Source: Fibrobacterota bacterium
GTDB lineage: Bacteria > Fibrobacterota > Chitinivibrionia > Chitinivibrionales > FEN-1185
DNA: 64,000 bases
Direction of reading: 5' to 3'
Assembly: GCA_003165595.1 (NCBI GenBank)
Contig: PLWQ01000031.1
Location: 31,933-95,932, forward strand
Made by a program: the position numbers and the translations under genes. This document shows, piece by piece, positions 16,744-23,794 of this stretch. Under the pieces are notes generated by a model, which saw nothing but the letters and a program-made list of their open reading frames with translations, did no database searches and was not told where the DNA came from. Position 1 is the first letter of the stretch, and each line of letters starts with the position of its first letter.

Positions 16744-17749
16744 AAAATATCCTTGCATCCGGCAGGCCGCACTGTGTGAGCACCGCGATGCATGCGTTGA
16801 TCATTCCCGGCGACCCGCAAAGGTATGCTTCGAATCGGGAACAATCCGGCACATTGCGCCGCACCACTTCCGTTATAAGGCCCCGCTCGCCGGTCCAGCC
16901 CCCGCTTTCCGGCTCGCTGGAAAGGGCGGGGATAAACTTGAAATCCGCTAGCCCGGTTTCCAATTTGTGAAGTTCTTCGACCATAAAGAGGTCCTTCTGC
17001 GAGAGAGCGCCGAAAAAACACCGGATGGTGCGGTTGCATTTCTTTCGAACCAGGTCCTGCAGAATGGACCAGATCGGGGCCAGGCCGGTACTGCCGCACA
17101 CCATCAGCATGGGCGCCGCACTTTCGGACGCCCGGAATGCGCCATACGGTCCGGAAAACGAAATTGCGTCGCCTTCCTTGAGAACGTCGAATGCCCACCG
17201 GGTGAAGATTCCGTTTTTCGTCCTGCGGATCAATAGATCCACGCCCGACGAGTCGGACGGCGGCGACGCGATCGAAAAGTCGCGGAGTACCGCATCCCTC
17301 CCCAGATAGGACATAGACTTGGCCTGGATGTACTGGCCGGCCGTGAACTCGATGGTCTTTGGATTTGTCAATTCGATGCTGAGGCCGAGTATGTCGTACG
17401 TCACCAGCGTTTTGCGGGCGATCTTCCCGGAAAAGCGCTTGACGGAAAACAGTTCGTCGGGGACGGCTATGGCGAGGTCTCCAACCGGCTTGGTCTGGCA
17501 GGCAAGCCGCATGCCCGCGGCAATTTCGCTTTCGGAAAGGAGCGGCAATTCGGCGGCCAACGGCGGAGTCGCGCCGCCGACAACCTTCACCTTGCAGTAG
17601 CCGCACCGTGCATTGCCGCCGCACGCGGAAGGAAGGAAGAGACCGTTCCGCGCGCACCCGGCAAGCAGCGACGTTCCGGGTTTCACCCGGATGATCTTTT
17701 TACCGCCGTTGATGTCGATCGCCACGGTTGGTGCCTGGGCTGTTTCCAT
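16727..17749 (-). CDS. 2Fe-2S/FAD/NAD(P)-binding oxidoreductase (NqrF- or phenol-hydroxylase-reductase-like)
   Basis: 340 residues in three parts. Plant-type ferredoxin domain (about 1-95): C-G-G-N-A-R-C-G-Y-C, preceded by the hydrophobic F-L-P-S-A, and the fourth cysteine in L-A-C-Q-T-K. FAD domain (about 100-210): R-D-F-S-I-A-S-P-P. NAD(P) domain (about 215-340): C-G-S-T-G-L-A-P-I-W-S and C-G-S-P-G-M-I-N-A. It ends in I-F-Y-D-K-F-A like NqrF, but there is no N-terminal membrane helix and no other Nqr subunit nearby, so a soluble electron-transfer reductase is more likely. Electron acceptor unknown. Overlaps the uncharacterised downstream gene by 17 bp. Confidence 0.88.
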   Translation of the reverse strand: METAQAPTVAIDINGGKKIIRVKPGTSLLAGCARNGLFLPSACGGNARCGYCKVKVVGGATPPLAAELPLLSESEIAAGMRLACQTKPVGDLAIAVPDELFSVKRFSGKIARKTLVTYDILGLSIELTNPKTIEFTAGQYIQAKSMSYLGRDAVLRDFSIASPPSDSSGVDLLIRRTKNGIFTRWAFDVLKEGDAISFSGPYGAFRASESAAPMLMVCGSTGLAPIWSILQDLVRKKCNRTIRCFFGALSQKDLFMVEELHKLETGLADFKFIPALSSEPESGGWTGERGLITEVVRRNVPDCSRFEAYLCGSPGMINACIAVLTQCGLPDARIFYDKFA

Positions 17750-17940
17750 GAAGCTCCTGTGACCTTGGATTGTTGTGCGGCGACCAGTAAAATTACCTCA
17801 TGAGATTGGGCATTCCAAACGGTAATGCGCCGTCTCCGGCCAACGCGGCCGAGGACAAGGGTTAATATGAGGCCAGGGCGTCCGTATTTTGTGGAATGGG
17901 GCTCTCTCAGAGGAATGTATTTTTCAAGTGAGGGAAATTC

Positions 17941-18747
17941 GTGGACGCTGCGGTTCTGAAGACAACACTTGATGGCTGGTATGCGGCATATCATGATCCG
18001 TCGTACCTGCGCTACGATCCCCTTGAATTCGTACGTCGCATGCGCGGCAGGGAGAACCGCGAGATCGCCGGCCTCATGTTCTCGTCAATTGCATACGGCC
18101 GGGTTGAGCAGATACGGGCGAGCATCAGGAATATCCTTGCCGTAACCGGCGCAGAATTGTTCCGCTTTGCCGTGGATACGCCGCTGGCAAAGAAAGTGCG
18201 GCTATTCGCGGGTGTAAAACACCGGTTCAACACCGGGACCGACTTCGCGGTCCTGCTGGAATGCGCCGCCCGGGCTCAATTGCGCTATGGGTCACTCGAG
18301 ACTCTATTTTGCGAGGGCTTGAGGCAATCGCACCCGACGGTGGAACAGGCGCTAGACGTATTCGCGCTCCATCTTCGGGCCCAGGCCGCAAAAACACGGG
18401 GCGCGAGGTCGCGGTATTTCGATTTTCTTCTTCCGTCTCCGTCATCGGGCAGCGCGTGCAAGCGGTTGACCCTGTTTCTGCGGTGGATGGTTCGCCCCGA
18501 CGACGGAATAGATCTTGGCGAATGGAAACGGGTTTCGGCATCGCAGCTCGTGATGCCCGTCGACACCCACGTCGCAGCCGTGTCCAGAAGCCTGGGGATA
18601 ACGTCACGAAGGACGGCCGACTGGGCCATGTCTCGGGAGATCACCTCCGTTATGAGAACGGTGTGCCCGCATGACCCCGTGAAATACGATTTTTCTCTGT
18701 GCAGAACCGGCATGATTGATTTTAGAAACATAACCGCGGCTGCCTGA
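17941..18747 (+). CDS. TIGR02757 (DUF2400) family protein
   Basis: 268 residues from a GTG with GAGG about 8 bp upstream. Matches the TIGR02757/DUF2400 family, common in Bacteroidota and related phyla: D-P-L-E-F-V-R-R (about 25), I-A-G-L-M-F-S-S-I-A-Y-G-R (about 42), R-L-T-L-F-L-R-W-M-V-R-P-D-D-G-I-D-L-G (about 175-195), L-V-M-P-V-D-T-H-V (about 207) and the closing D-P-V-K-Y-D-F-S-L-C-R. The helical layout and conserved V-D-T-H recall HhH-GPD DNA-glycosylase relatives, but no activity has been shown. The 190 bp upstream separate it from the divergent reductase operon. Confidence 0.85.
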   Translation: MDAAVLKTTLDGWYAAYHDPSYLRYDPLEFVRRMRGRENREIAGLMFSSIAYGRVEQIRASIRNILAVTGAELFRFAVDTPLAKKVRLFAGVKHRFNTGTDFAVLLECAARAQLRYGSLETLFCEGLRQSHPTVEQALDVFALHLRAQAAKTRGARSRYFDFLLPSPSSGSACKRLTLFLRWMVRPDDGIDLGEWKRVSASQLVMPVDTHVAAVSRSLGITSRRTADWAMSREITSVMRTVCPHDPVKYDFSLCRTGMIDFRNITAAA

Positions 18748-18843
18748 CGCGCAACGGCTGGGCATACGGCGTTGTGGGGTGGCCCGTGATGAAAAGAAGA
18801 AAAGTCCAAAAATGGAAATGCAATTAGATTCGGGGTTATCCGC

Positions 18844-20505
18844 ATGAGAGAGTTCGATGGACTCGCCGTCAATTCCGGCAAAGTGCTCGCACCGGCGTGC
18901 CTGTATTCGTCAAATTTGCACAAAGCCATTGACGAATACGATATCACCGGTGGGCAAATCGAGTCGGAACTGCTTCGTTTCGACAAAGCCCTTATAGACA
19001 GCTCCCGCGAGCTCGAAACGATTTCGCTCCGGGTAGCCGACAAAGTCGGGAACGTCGAATCGGAGATATTCATGGCGCAGAAGCATATCATGAACGACGA
19101 TTCCATCGTGAGGCAGATTCGCGAAGGTATACGCGGAAAAAAGAAGAACGCGGAGGCGGTGATTTTCCAGGTCTATCGCGAGTTCGAAGAAAGATTCAAG
19201 GCCATGGACAACGTCTATCTCCGCGAGCGGGGCGCCGACATACGCGAGATACGCCGAAGGCTCCTGGACAACCTGAAACAGGAGAAGCGTGGTTTCGCAT
19301 GCGAAGGTCAGTCACACTGTCAGCGAGGCGCAAACAGGATCATCGTTGCCGAAGAGTTTACCGCAGATATGATGGCCCACATGAATTTTGAGCGGGTGCG
19401 CGGTTTTGCCACCGAACACGGCGGTGTGTCATCGCACGCGGCGATAATCGCCCGGGCGCTGGGAATCCCGGCGGTTTCCGGATTGCACGGCATCACACAG
19501 ACTGTAAAGTGCAGCGACATCGTTCTTGTCGACGGCGACAGCGGCCGCGTCTACCACATGCCTTCCGAGGAAACCATTAAGAAGGTGATCACCGTTGTCG
19601 ACGTCCAAGCCCGCGCAAAGTGCATGATTGCGTCGCCGCCCGGCACGGAAGTTCTTGCCAACGCAAGCATTTTCGAAGACGCGCACCAGGCCCGCCTGCT
19701 CAAGGCCGACGGCATCGGGCTTTTCAGGACGGAAATCATGTTCATCCGCGAAGACCGGCTGCTCACCGAAGACGAACAGTTCGAGCGGTACAAGAATATC
19801 GTCGGCGAAATGGGAAACAGGCCGGTCACGTTCCGCCTGCTCGACGTGGGCGGCGACAAGCCGCTTCCGTTCCTCAGAATACAAAAGGAATCGAACCCGT
19901 ATCTGGGATGGCGAGGAGCGCGGTTTCTCCTCGGAAACCCGGACATCTTTCACATTCAGGTACGCGCACTCGCGCGGGTAGCGCTGTTGGGAAAGATAAA
20001 GATCCTTTTTCCCATGGTAGTTGACGAACGCCAGCAGAAGGAGCTGGTGGACGGCGTTCGAGGTTTTGTGCAGGCGGTCCCGGGCGCCGCAGAGAATCTG
20101 CAACTCGGCGCTATGTTCGAAGTGCCGAGTGCTTGTATGCAGGCACAATTGATCTTCAAGCATGTCGATTTCGGCAGCATCGGGTCCAACGACCTCATTC
20201 AGTACCTGTTTGCGGTCGACAGAAACAACGAGCAGGTCTCCGCGGACTACAACCCCGAGCATCCCATACTGTGGAAGCTGCTCGCGGACCTTGTTGCGGC
20301 CTCTTCCGAAGCAGGCAAGCCATTGTCAATCTGCGGCGAAATGGCAGGCAGGGAGGGATTCGCCAAGCGTCTTCTTGACATAGGAATAAAGTCGCTTAGC
20401 GTGAGCCCACGGCTCATTCCGCAGGTAAGAACCGAAATGATGGAGTACTACGATGACGGTGCTTCAGTCGGGAAACCGGAACATCGCACGGAGGCGCGCG
20501 CGTAA
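18844..20505 (+). CDS. ptsI: phosphoenolpyruvate-protein phosphotransferase (PTS enzyme I)
   Basis: 553 residues. Enzyme I accepts phosphate from PEP and passes it to HPr, starting the sugar phosphotransferase relay or its regulatory variant. The phosphorylated histidine is in H-G-G-V-S-S-H-A-A-I-I-A-R (about residue 196-208). The PEP/Mg domain shows G-I-G-L-F-R-T-E-I-M-F (about 293), T-F-R-L-L-D-V-G-G-D-K (about 335), G-A-M-F-E-V-P-S-A (about 422), G-S-N-D-L-I-Q-Y and the catalytic cysteine in S-I-C-G-E-M-A. The usual length is about 570. No HPr or enzyme II gene lies beside it; it is flanked by a TIGR02757 gene and an exported protein. Confidence 0.94.
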   Translation: MREFDGLAVNSGKVLAPACLYSSNLHKAIDEYDITGGQIESELLRFDKALIDSSRELETISLRVADKVGNVESEIFMAQKHIMNDDSIVRQIREGIRGKKKNAEAVIFQVYREFEERFKAMDNVYLRERGADIREIRRRLLDNLKQEKRGFACEGQSHCQRGANRIIVAEEFTADMMAHMNFERVRGFATEHGGVSSHAAIIARALGIPAVSGLHGITQTVKCSDIVLVDGDSGRVYHMPSEETIKKVITVVDVQARAKCMIASPPGTEVLANASIFEDAHQARLLKADGIGLFRTEIMFIREDRLLTEDEQFERYKNIVGEMGNRPVTFRLLDVGGDKPLPFLRIQKESNPYLGWRGARFLLGNPDIFHIQVRALARVALLGKIKILFPMVVDERQQKELVDGVRGFVQAVPGAAENLQLGAMFEVPSACMQAQLIFKHVDFGSIGSNDLIQYLFAVDRNNEQVSADYNPEHPILWKLLADLVAASSEAGKPLSICGEMAGREGFAKRLLDIGIKSLSVSPRLIPQVRTEMMEYYDDGASVGKPEHRTEARA

Positions 20506-20656
20506 TTGTCCACCGCAGTGCGCGAAAAATGCGGGTGGTTGCGCGGCCGGCCATAGTTTATTTTGCTTGTTCTTGACGCCGCATCGGAATAGTCTATATG
20601 AACACCGTGTCCCGGAGCCGGCGACCAGAATCCACTGCCACAAGGAGCGATTCCGT

Positions 20657-21886
20657 ATGTTGACACAAAGAGAGAACCACTCGTTTTCCGGTATCACGCT
20701 GGGACTGATCCTGTGGTGTGCCATCGCTGCCGGCGCTTCGGACGCAGACAGAGTGCAGCAGCTTGTCGACATTATCAAGAGCGGCCCTTCCTTGTATCGG
20801 ACTCCCGAAGCCGCTGCCGCCTATGCCAGGTTCAATGCCCAGGGCGGTATTCCCGCGGTTTCCACCGACGACGGACTTGCGGCAATCAAACAAAGCCTGC
20901 GCGCCGCCATCAATCTTGCCGACTACGGAGACAAAGCCAGGGTCGCGGTGCCAACGCTCATCGAGGTTTTCCCGCAGGCAGAATATCTCGCCGTTGTCAC
21001 GAATGCGCAGTTTGCCCCCGGAATGGGTTTCTTTGACGACTGGGTCCAAACTTACGTCATAAGTTCTAAGAACAAGTTTCTTCTGTCGTCGCCGTTCGTG
21101 GACTATCAGACGCTTTCCCGGTGCGAACAGTTTGTCGAAGCTTCGGGCACAACGGACATTCACCAGAAACGGATGGCGGGGAGTAAAATTGTTGAAGCCA
21201 ACGCCGACATATACGTTACCATCAGGATAAACGCTGCTGCATGCGCGCTTTCGCGGATCACGGGCACGGATGCGGGAAGAACGCGCGAATCGTGGCGGTC
21301 GTGGTATGCCCAGAATAGCGGCGCACCCGCGCCTGCCGCGCTTTCCGCCGCTCCCGTAAAAATAACGGTGGTAAATACTCCCGCGAATCCGCCCAACGTT
21401 TATGTCGTTGGCGCGCGGTACCAGATCTCCCTTACCACGGGTGATGTCGTCTCCGGGATTATCGAATCGTCAGACGACGCATCATTTACAATACGGGTTG
21501 ACGGCGGGGGAAGATACAGCTACGACAAGAGCTTTGTCAAGAGCCAGCTCATGCTGTCCGCGCCTGCGTACCAGGGCGGTTCCGCCGCGCCGGCCCCTGC
21601 CGGCGCGCCTGCGCCTGCGCCGGGTTCGGTCCCGTACGAAGACCTGATGAACTTTTCCTATTCGGGAAGGACCATGGAAGTCGTCATGCTCAACGGTACG
21701 GTCATGCGGGGCGCGCTCGGTGTCGTCGACGCCTCGATTCTGCACCTGACCGTGGACGGCGCGGAAATGCCCATTTCGCGCAGCCTTATCGCGCGGGTCT
21801 CGGTCGTTGTCGATCCGGCGGATACAAGATCAACCGATAGGCCGTCGGCCGCGCCGGCGCAGAACTCCGCGCCCCAGCCGTGGTAG
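20657..21886 (+). CDS. exported multidomain protein with two SH3/LSm-like beta domains
   Basis: 409 residues. AAGGAG 9 bp upstream of the ATG fixes the start, opening a signal peptide (G-I-T-L-G-L-I-L-W-C-A-I-A-A-G-A-S). Residues about 30-220 are helical and HEAT-like, ending in E-S-W-R-S-W-Y. Two small beta domains follow: Y-Q-I-S-L-T-T-G-D-V-V-S-G-I-I-E-S (about 255) and M-E-V-V-M-L-N-G-T-V-M-R-G-A-L (about 345), each resembling an Sm/SH3-like fold, separated by an Ala/Pro linker. I know no named family. A periplasmic scaffold role is only a guess. The P-II gene pair follows 43 bp later and could be read from the same transcript. Confidence 0.7.
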   Translation: MLTQRENHSFSGITLGLILWCAIAAGASDADRVQQLVDIIKSGPSLYRTPEAAAAYARFNAQGGIPAVSTDDGLAAIKQSLRAAINLADYGDKARVAVPTLIEVFPQAEYLAVVTNAQFAPGMGFFDDWVQTYVISSKNKFLLSSPFVDYQTLSRCEQFVEASGTTDIHQKRMAGSKIVEANADIYVTIRINAAACALSRITGTDAGRTRESWRSWYAQNSGAPAPAALSAAPVKITVVNTPANPPNVYVVGARYQISLTTGDVVSGIIESSDDASFTIRVDGGGRYSYDKSFVKSQLMLSAPAYQGGSAAPAPAGAPAPAPGSVPYEDLMNFSYSGRTMEVVMLNGTVMRGALGVVDASILHLTVDGAEMPISRSLIARVSVVVDPADTRSTDRPSAAPAQNSAPQPW

Positions 21887-21929
21887 GCCGATACGATCCA
21901 CCGCGCAGGCACATGAAGTGGCGGAACAT

Positions 21930-22238
21930 ATGAAACTCGTGATCGCGATAATCCGTCCCGCAATGCTCCCTGATGTCAAGGAAGTCCTTTTCGACGAGAA
22001 AGTGGAAGGCTTTTCCGTCACCGATGTCATGGGCTGCGGTAACCAATGGGGCCACACCGAAAGCGAAAAAAACACGACGGTGGAGTCGAACCTTATCAGG
22101 AAAATCAAGATTGAATTTCAAGTGGCCGGGACGCGAGTCCGGCCGGTTATCGACAAAATCATAGGCGTCTGCCGTTCGGGCCGTATCGGCGACGGCAAGA
22201 TCTTTGTCCTCAATGTGCCGAACAGCGTTGCCATGTGA
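21930..22238 (+). CDS. P-II family protein with atypical T-loop (first of a tandem pair)
   Basis: 102 residues. P-II fold signature: M-K-L-V-I-A-I-I-R-P at the N terminus and G-R-I-G-D-G-K-I-F-V near residue 90, the ATP/2-oxoglutarate-binding C-terminal block. The T-loop (about 37-54) keeps G-H-T-E but has lost both tyrosines found at 46 and 51 of E. coli GlnB (here S-E-K-N-T-T-V-E-S), so uridylylation is unlikely. P-II proteins sense energy and 2-oxoglutarate and bind transporters or enzymes. No amtB, glnA or nif gene is adjacent, so the target is unknown. A second P-II gene begins 7 bp downstream. Confidence 0.88.
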   Translation: MKLVIAIIRPAMLPDVKEVLFDEKVEGFSVTDVMGCGNQWGHTESEKNTTVESNLIRKIKIEFQVAGTRVRPVIDKIIGVCRSGRIGDGKIFVLNVPNSVAM

Positions 22239-22245
22239 TGGAACC

Positions 22246-22584
22246 ATGAAGCTCGTTACCGCGATAATCCAGCCTTCCAAGCTGTCTGATGTCAAACAGG
22301 CCCTGTTCGACGCATGCCTGGGAAAGATGACCGTGTACAACGTAAGCGGGTCGAGCCAGCTTACGCACTACCCGGACATCCACCGGGCCAACGACTACGA
22401 ACCCAACCTTATCGGCAAAGTGAAGATCGAGCTTGCCGTCAATGACGACAGTGTTCGCCAGGTTATCGACATCATCAAGAAATACGCGCGCAACGAAAAC
22501 ATCAGCGGCGGAAAGATTCTCGTGCTCGACATCGAGCAGTGCGTAAGAATTCGCACCGGTGAAGAAGGACCCGCGGCGATTTGA
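22246..22584 (+). CDS. P-II family protein, second of a tandem pair
   Basis: 112 residues. N terminus M-K-L-V-T-A-I-I-Q-P-S-K-L, C terminus I-R-T-G-E-E-G-P-A-A-I, which is nearly the GlnB ending, and S-G-G-K-I-L-V-L-D in the ligand-binding block (G-D-G-K in GlnB). The T-loop is rebuilt: after V-S-G-S-S-Q it reads L-T-H-Y-P-D-I-H-R-A-N-D-Y-E-P-N, with G-H-T-E absent, an extra residue relative to GlnB and tyrosines in shifted positions. Seven bp separate it from the first P-II gene, so they form an operon and could assemble mixed trimers. Converges with the YhcH gene across 77 bp of GC-rich, hairpin-prone sequence. Confidence 0.87.
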   Translation: MKLVTAIIQPSKLSDVKQALFDACLGKMTVYNVSGSSQLTHYPDIHRANDYEPNLIGKVKIELAVNDDSVRQVIDIIKKYARNENISGGKILVLDIEQCVRIRTGEEGPAAI

Positions 22585-22661
22585 GGAATCCCGTTGGGGC
22601 CGGCGCCGTTTCTCGGTGAGGAGCCGGCAGCGCGGTCGGCGGAGAACCTCCGGCCGAAAAA

Positions 22662-23141
22662 CTATCCAGCAAGCACTGCCTCCATAGCCGCCTTAAGAAC
22701 AACCTTTCGAACCTGCGATTCCGATTCCAGCATGCATTGCGGCCGATGGATTTCCCCGGGATACAGTATTGCATACATTCCGCTTGCCAAAACAAGGTCG
22801 GTTTCGCCGGCCACACTCCTAAAGAGTATCGTGTCTTTGGTCGCGGAAAGGTCCTCGCCGATCTCCGCGGACACGCCTGCGGGCGCAAAACCGAGAATTT
22901 CGGTGCCGCTCAAAACATATTGAACGTCGACGTACTTGACATGCGCTTCCGCATTTTTCGCCGCTTTGGGCCTGGTCCGGTATTCCTGGACAAGCGCAAA
23001 CATTCTTGCCCCGTCGATTTCGTATCTGCCGATTGCCATTGCGGAAAAATCGGTGTTCTTGAGAACGTCGAGGCCTTTTACCAGATAGGCGGGTAACACA
23101 AGTTTGTCGGCGCTAAGCCGGGCGAGGCTGCTGCAGAACAT
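22662..23141 (-). CDS. YhcH/YjgK/YiaL family protein
   Basis: 159 residues, matching the YhcH/EbgC-type (DUF386) cupin-like family. Family members include the E. coli beta subunit EbgC and proteins linked to sialic acid or uronate breakdown. Typical blocks are E-A-H-V-K-Y-V-D-V-Q-Y-V-L-S-G-T-E (about 65-81, with the conserved histidine) and L-Y-P-G-E-I-H-R-P-Q-C (about 128-138, second histidine), where metal ligands are expected. AAGGAG 8 bp upstream of the ATG supports the start. Its nearest sugar-related neighbour is the GH2 gene 650 bp away on the other strand, so substrate is unclear. Confidence 0.85.
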   Translation of the reverse strand: MFCSSLARLSADKLVLPAYLVKGLDVLKNTDFSAMAIGRYEIDGARMFALVQEYRTRPKAAKNAEAHVKYVDVQYVLSGTEILGFAPAGVSAEIGEDLSATKDTILFRSVAGETDLVLASGMYAILYPGEIHRPQCMLESESQVRKVVLKAAMEAVLAG

Positions 23142-23177
23142 CGGAAGTCTCCTTTGGTTTTGTGTGCGAGTAAAGAA

Positions 23178-23350
23178 CCACGGCCATCGGCCGTGGCTTT
23201 GATGAGGGGGTGAAAAGGGGCTTTGCTACAATGGATGGTGCGAAGCGCCACTGCCAAACCCTTACGAAACGAGAGTGAGAAATCCCCGAAATCAAAGAAA
23301 GCACGTCAGTGCTTTTTCGTAACGTTGTGCTCCACGCCTCTAGGGCGTGG
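23178..23350. mobile_element. IS200/IS605-like non-autonomous remnant (hairpin-ended)
   Basis: Two subterminal hairpins, CCACGGCC-ATC-GGCCGTGG (23178-23196) and CCACGCC-TCTAG-GGCGTGG (23332-23350), lie about 175 bp apart, the arrangement and sequence style of IS200/IS605 ends. Between them a third hairpin, AAAGCAC-GTCA-GTGCTTT (23298-23315), resembles a terminator. No transposase reading frame remains. It sits in a 650-bp gene-free gap (23142-23794) that also holds a partial family-A repeat and the GH2 promoter region. Confidence 0.4.
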
Positions 23351-23447
23351 TCTCTTTTCAAGAAAACGCCGCAGGCTTCCCTCACATGCTTATACATGCG
23401 GCACAAAATGATGCAGGAAGAAAATACCTTCTTGCATCGGAGACCGT

Positions 23448-23512
23448 GTCACCGAGGCCTTGGCCGAGCCTGGAGATTCGTCGCCGCGCAGCGGCGGGGC
23501 GCCCGCATCCAT
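23448..23512 (+). repeat. dispersed repeat family A, partial copy
   Basis: Matches only the second half of the family: CACCGAGGCC, TGGCCGAGCC, GGAGA, a CGCCGC-GCA-GCGGCG hairpin and the terminal GGGGCGCCC. Compare 53052-53115, where the hairpin is built from different bases. Part of the 650-bp non-coding gap upstream of the GH2 gene. Confidence 0.6.
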
Positions 23513-23794
23513 TTTCGCGGGCGGGAGCTCGTCGCCATTCTTACTTTCGGTAAGATTCCCGCTCAACATTTCCGACCGTTTTTTAGTTATATATAATAGA
23601 CAGGGGAGAGAAGAACCGCGCCTCAGGAGCGAAAAGCCCGCACTATTCGGCCATTATTCGTCGTTGACTTTCTACCGTATTTCTTTCCCCGGATACGCTG
23701 CCTCAATGCATTGGTTGCCTTCGAGGCGTCGGTTGTTGATTTCAATGTCGTGTGGTAATTTGTAACGCTTAACTGTCCAAGAGGGAGGGATGGC

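Noticed and set aside
23113-23406. Minus-strand 97-codon frame extending from the YhcH gene, as a possible transposase fragment
   Set aside because: It runs across the intergenic hairpins and has no transposase motif (no HUH histidines); composition looks random.
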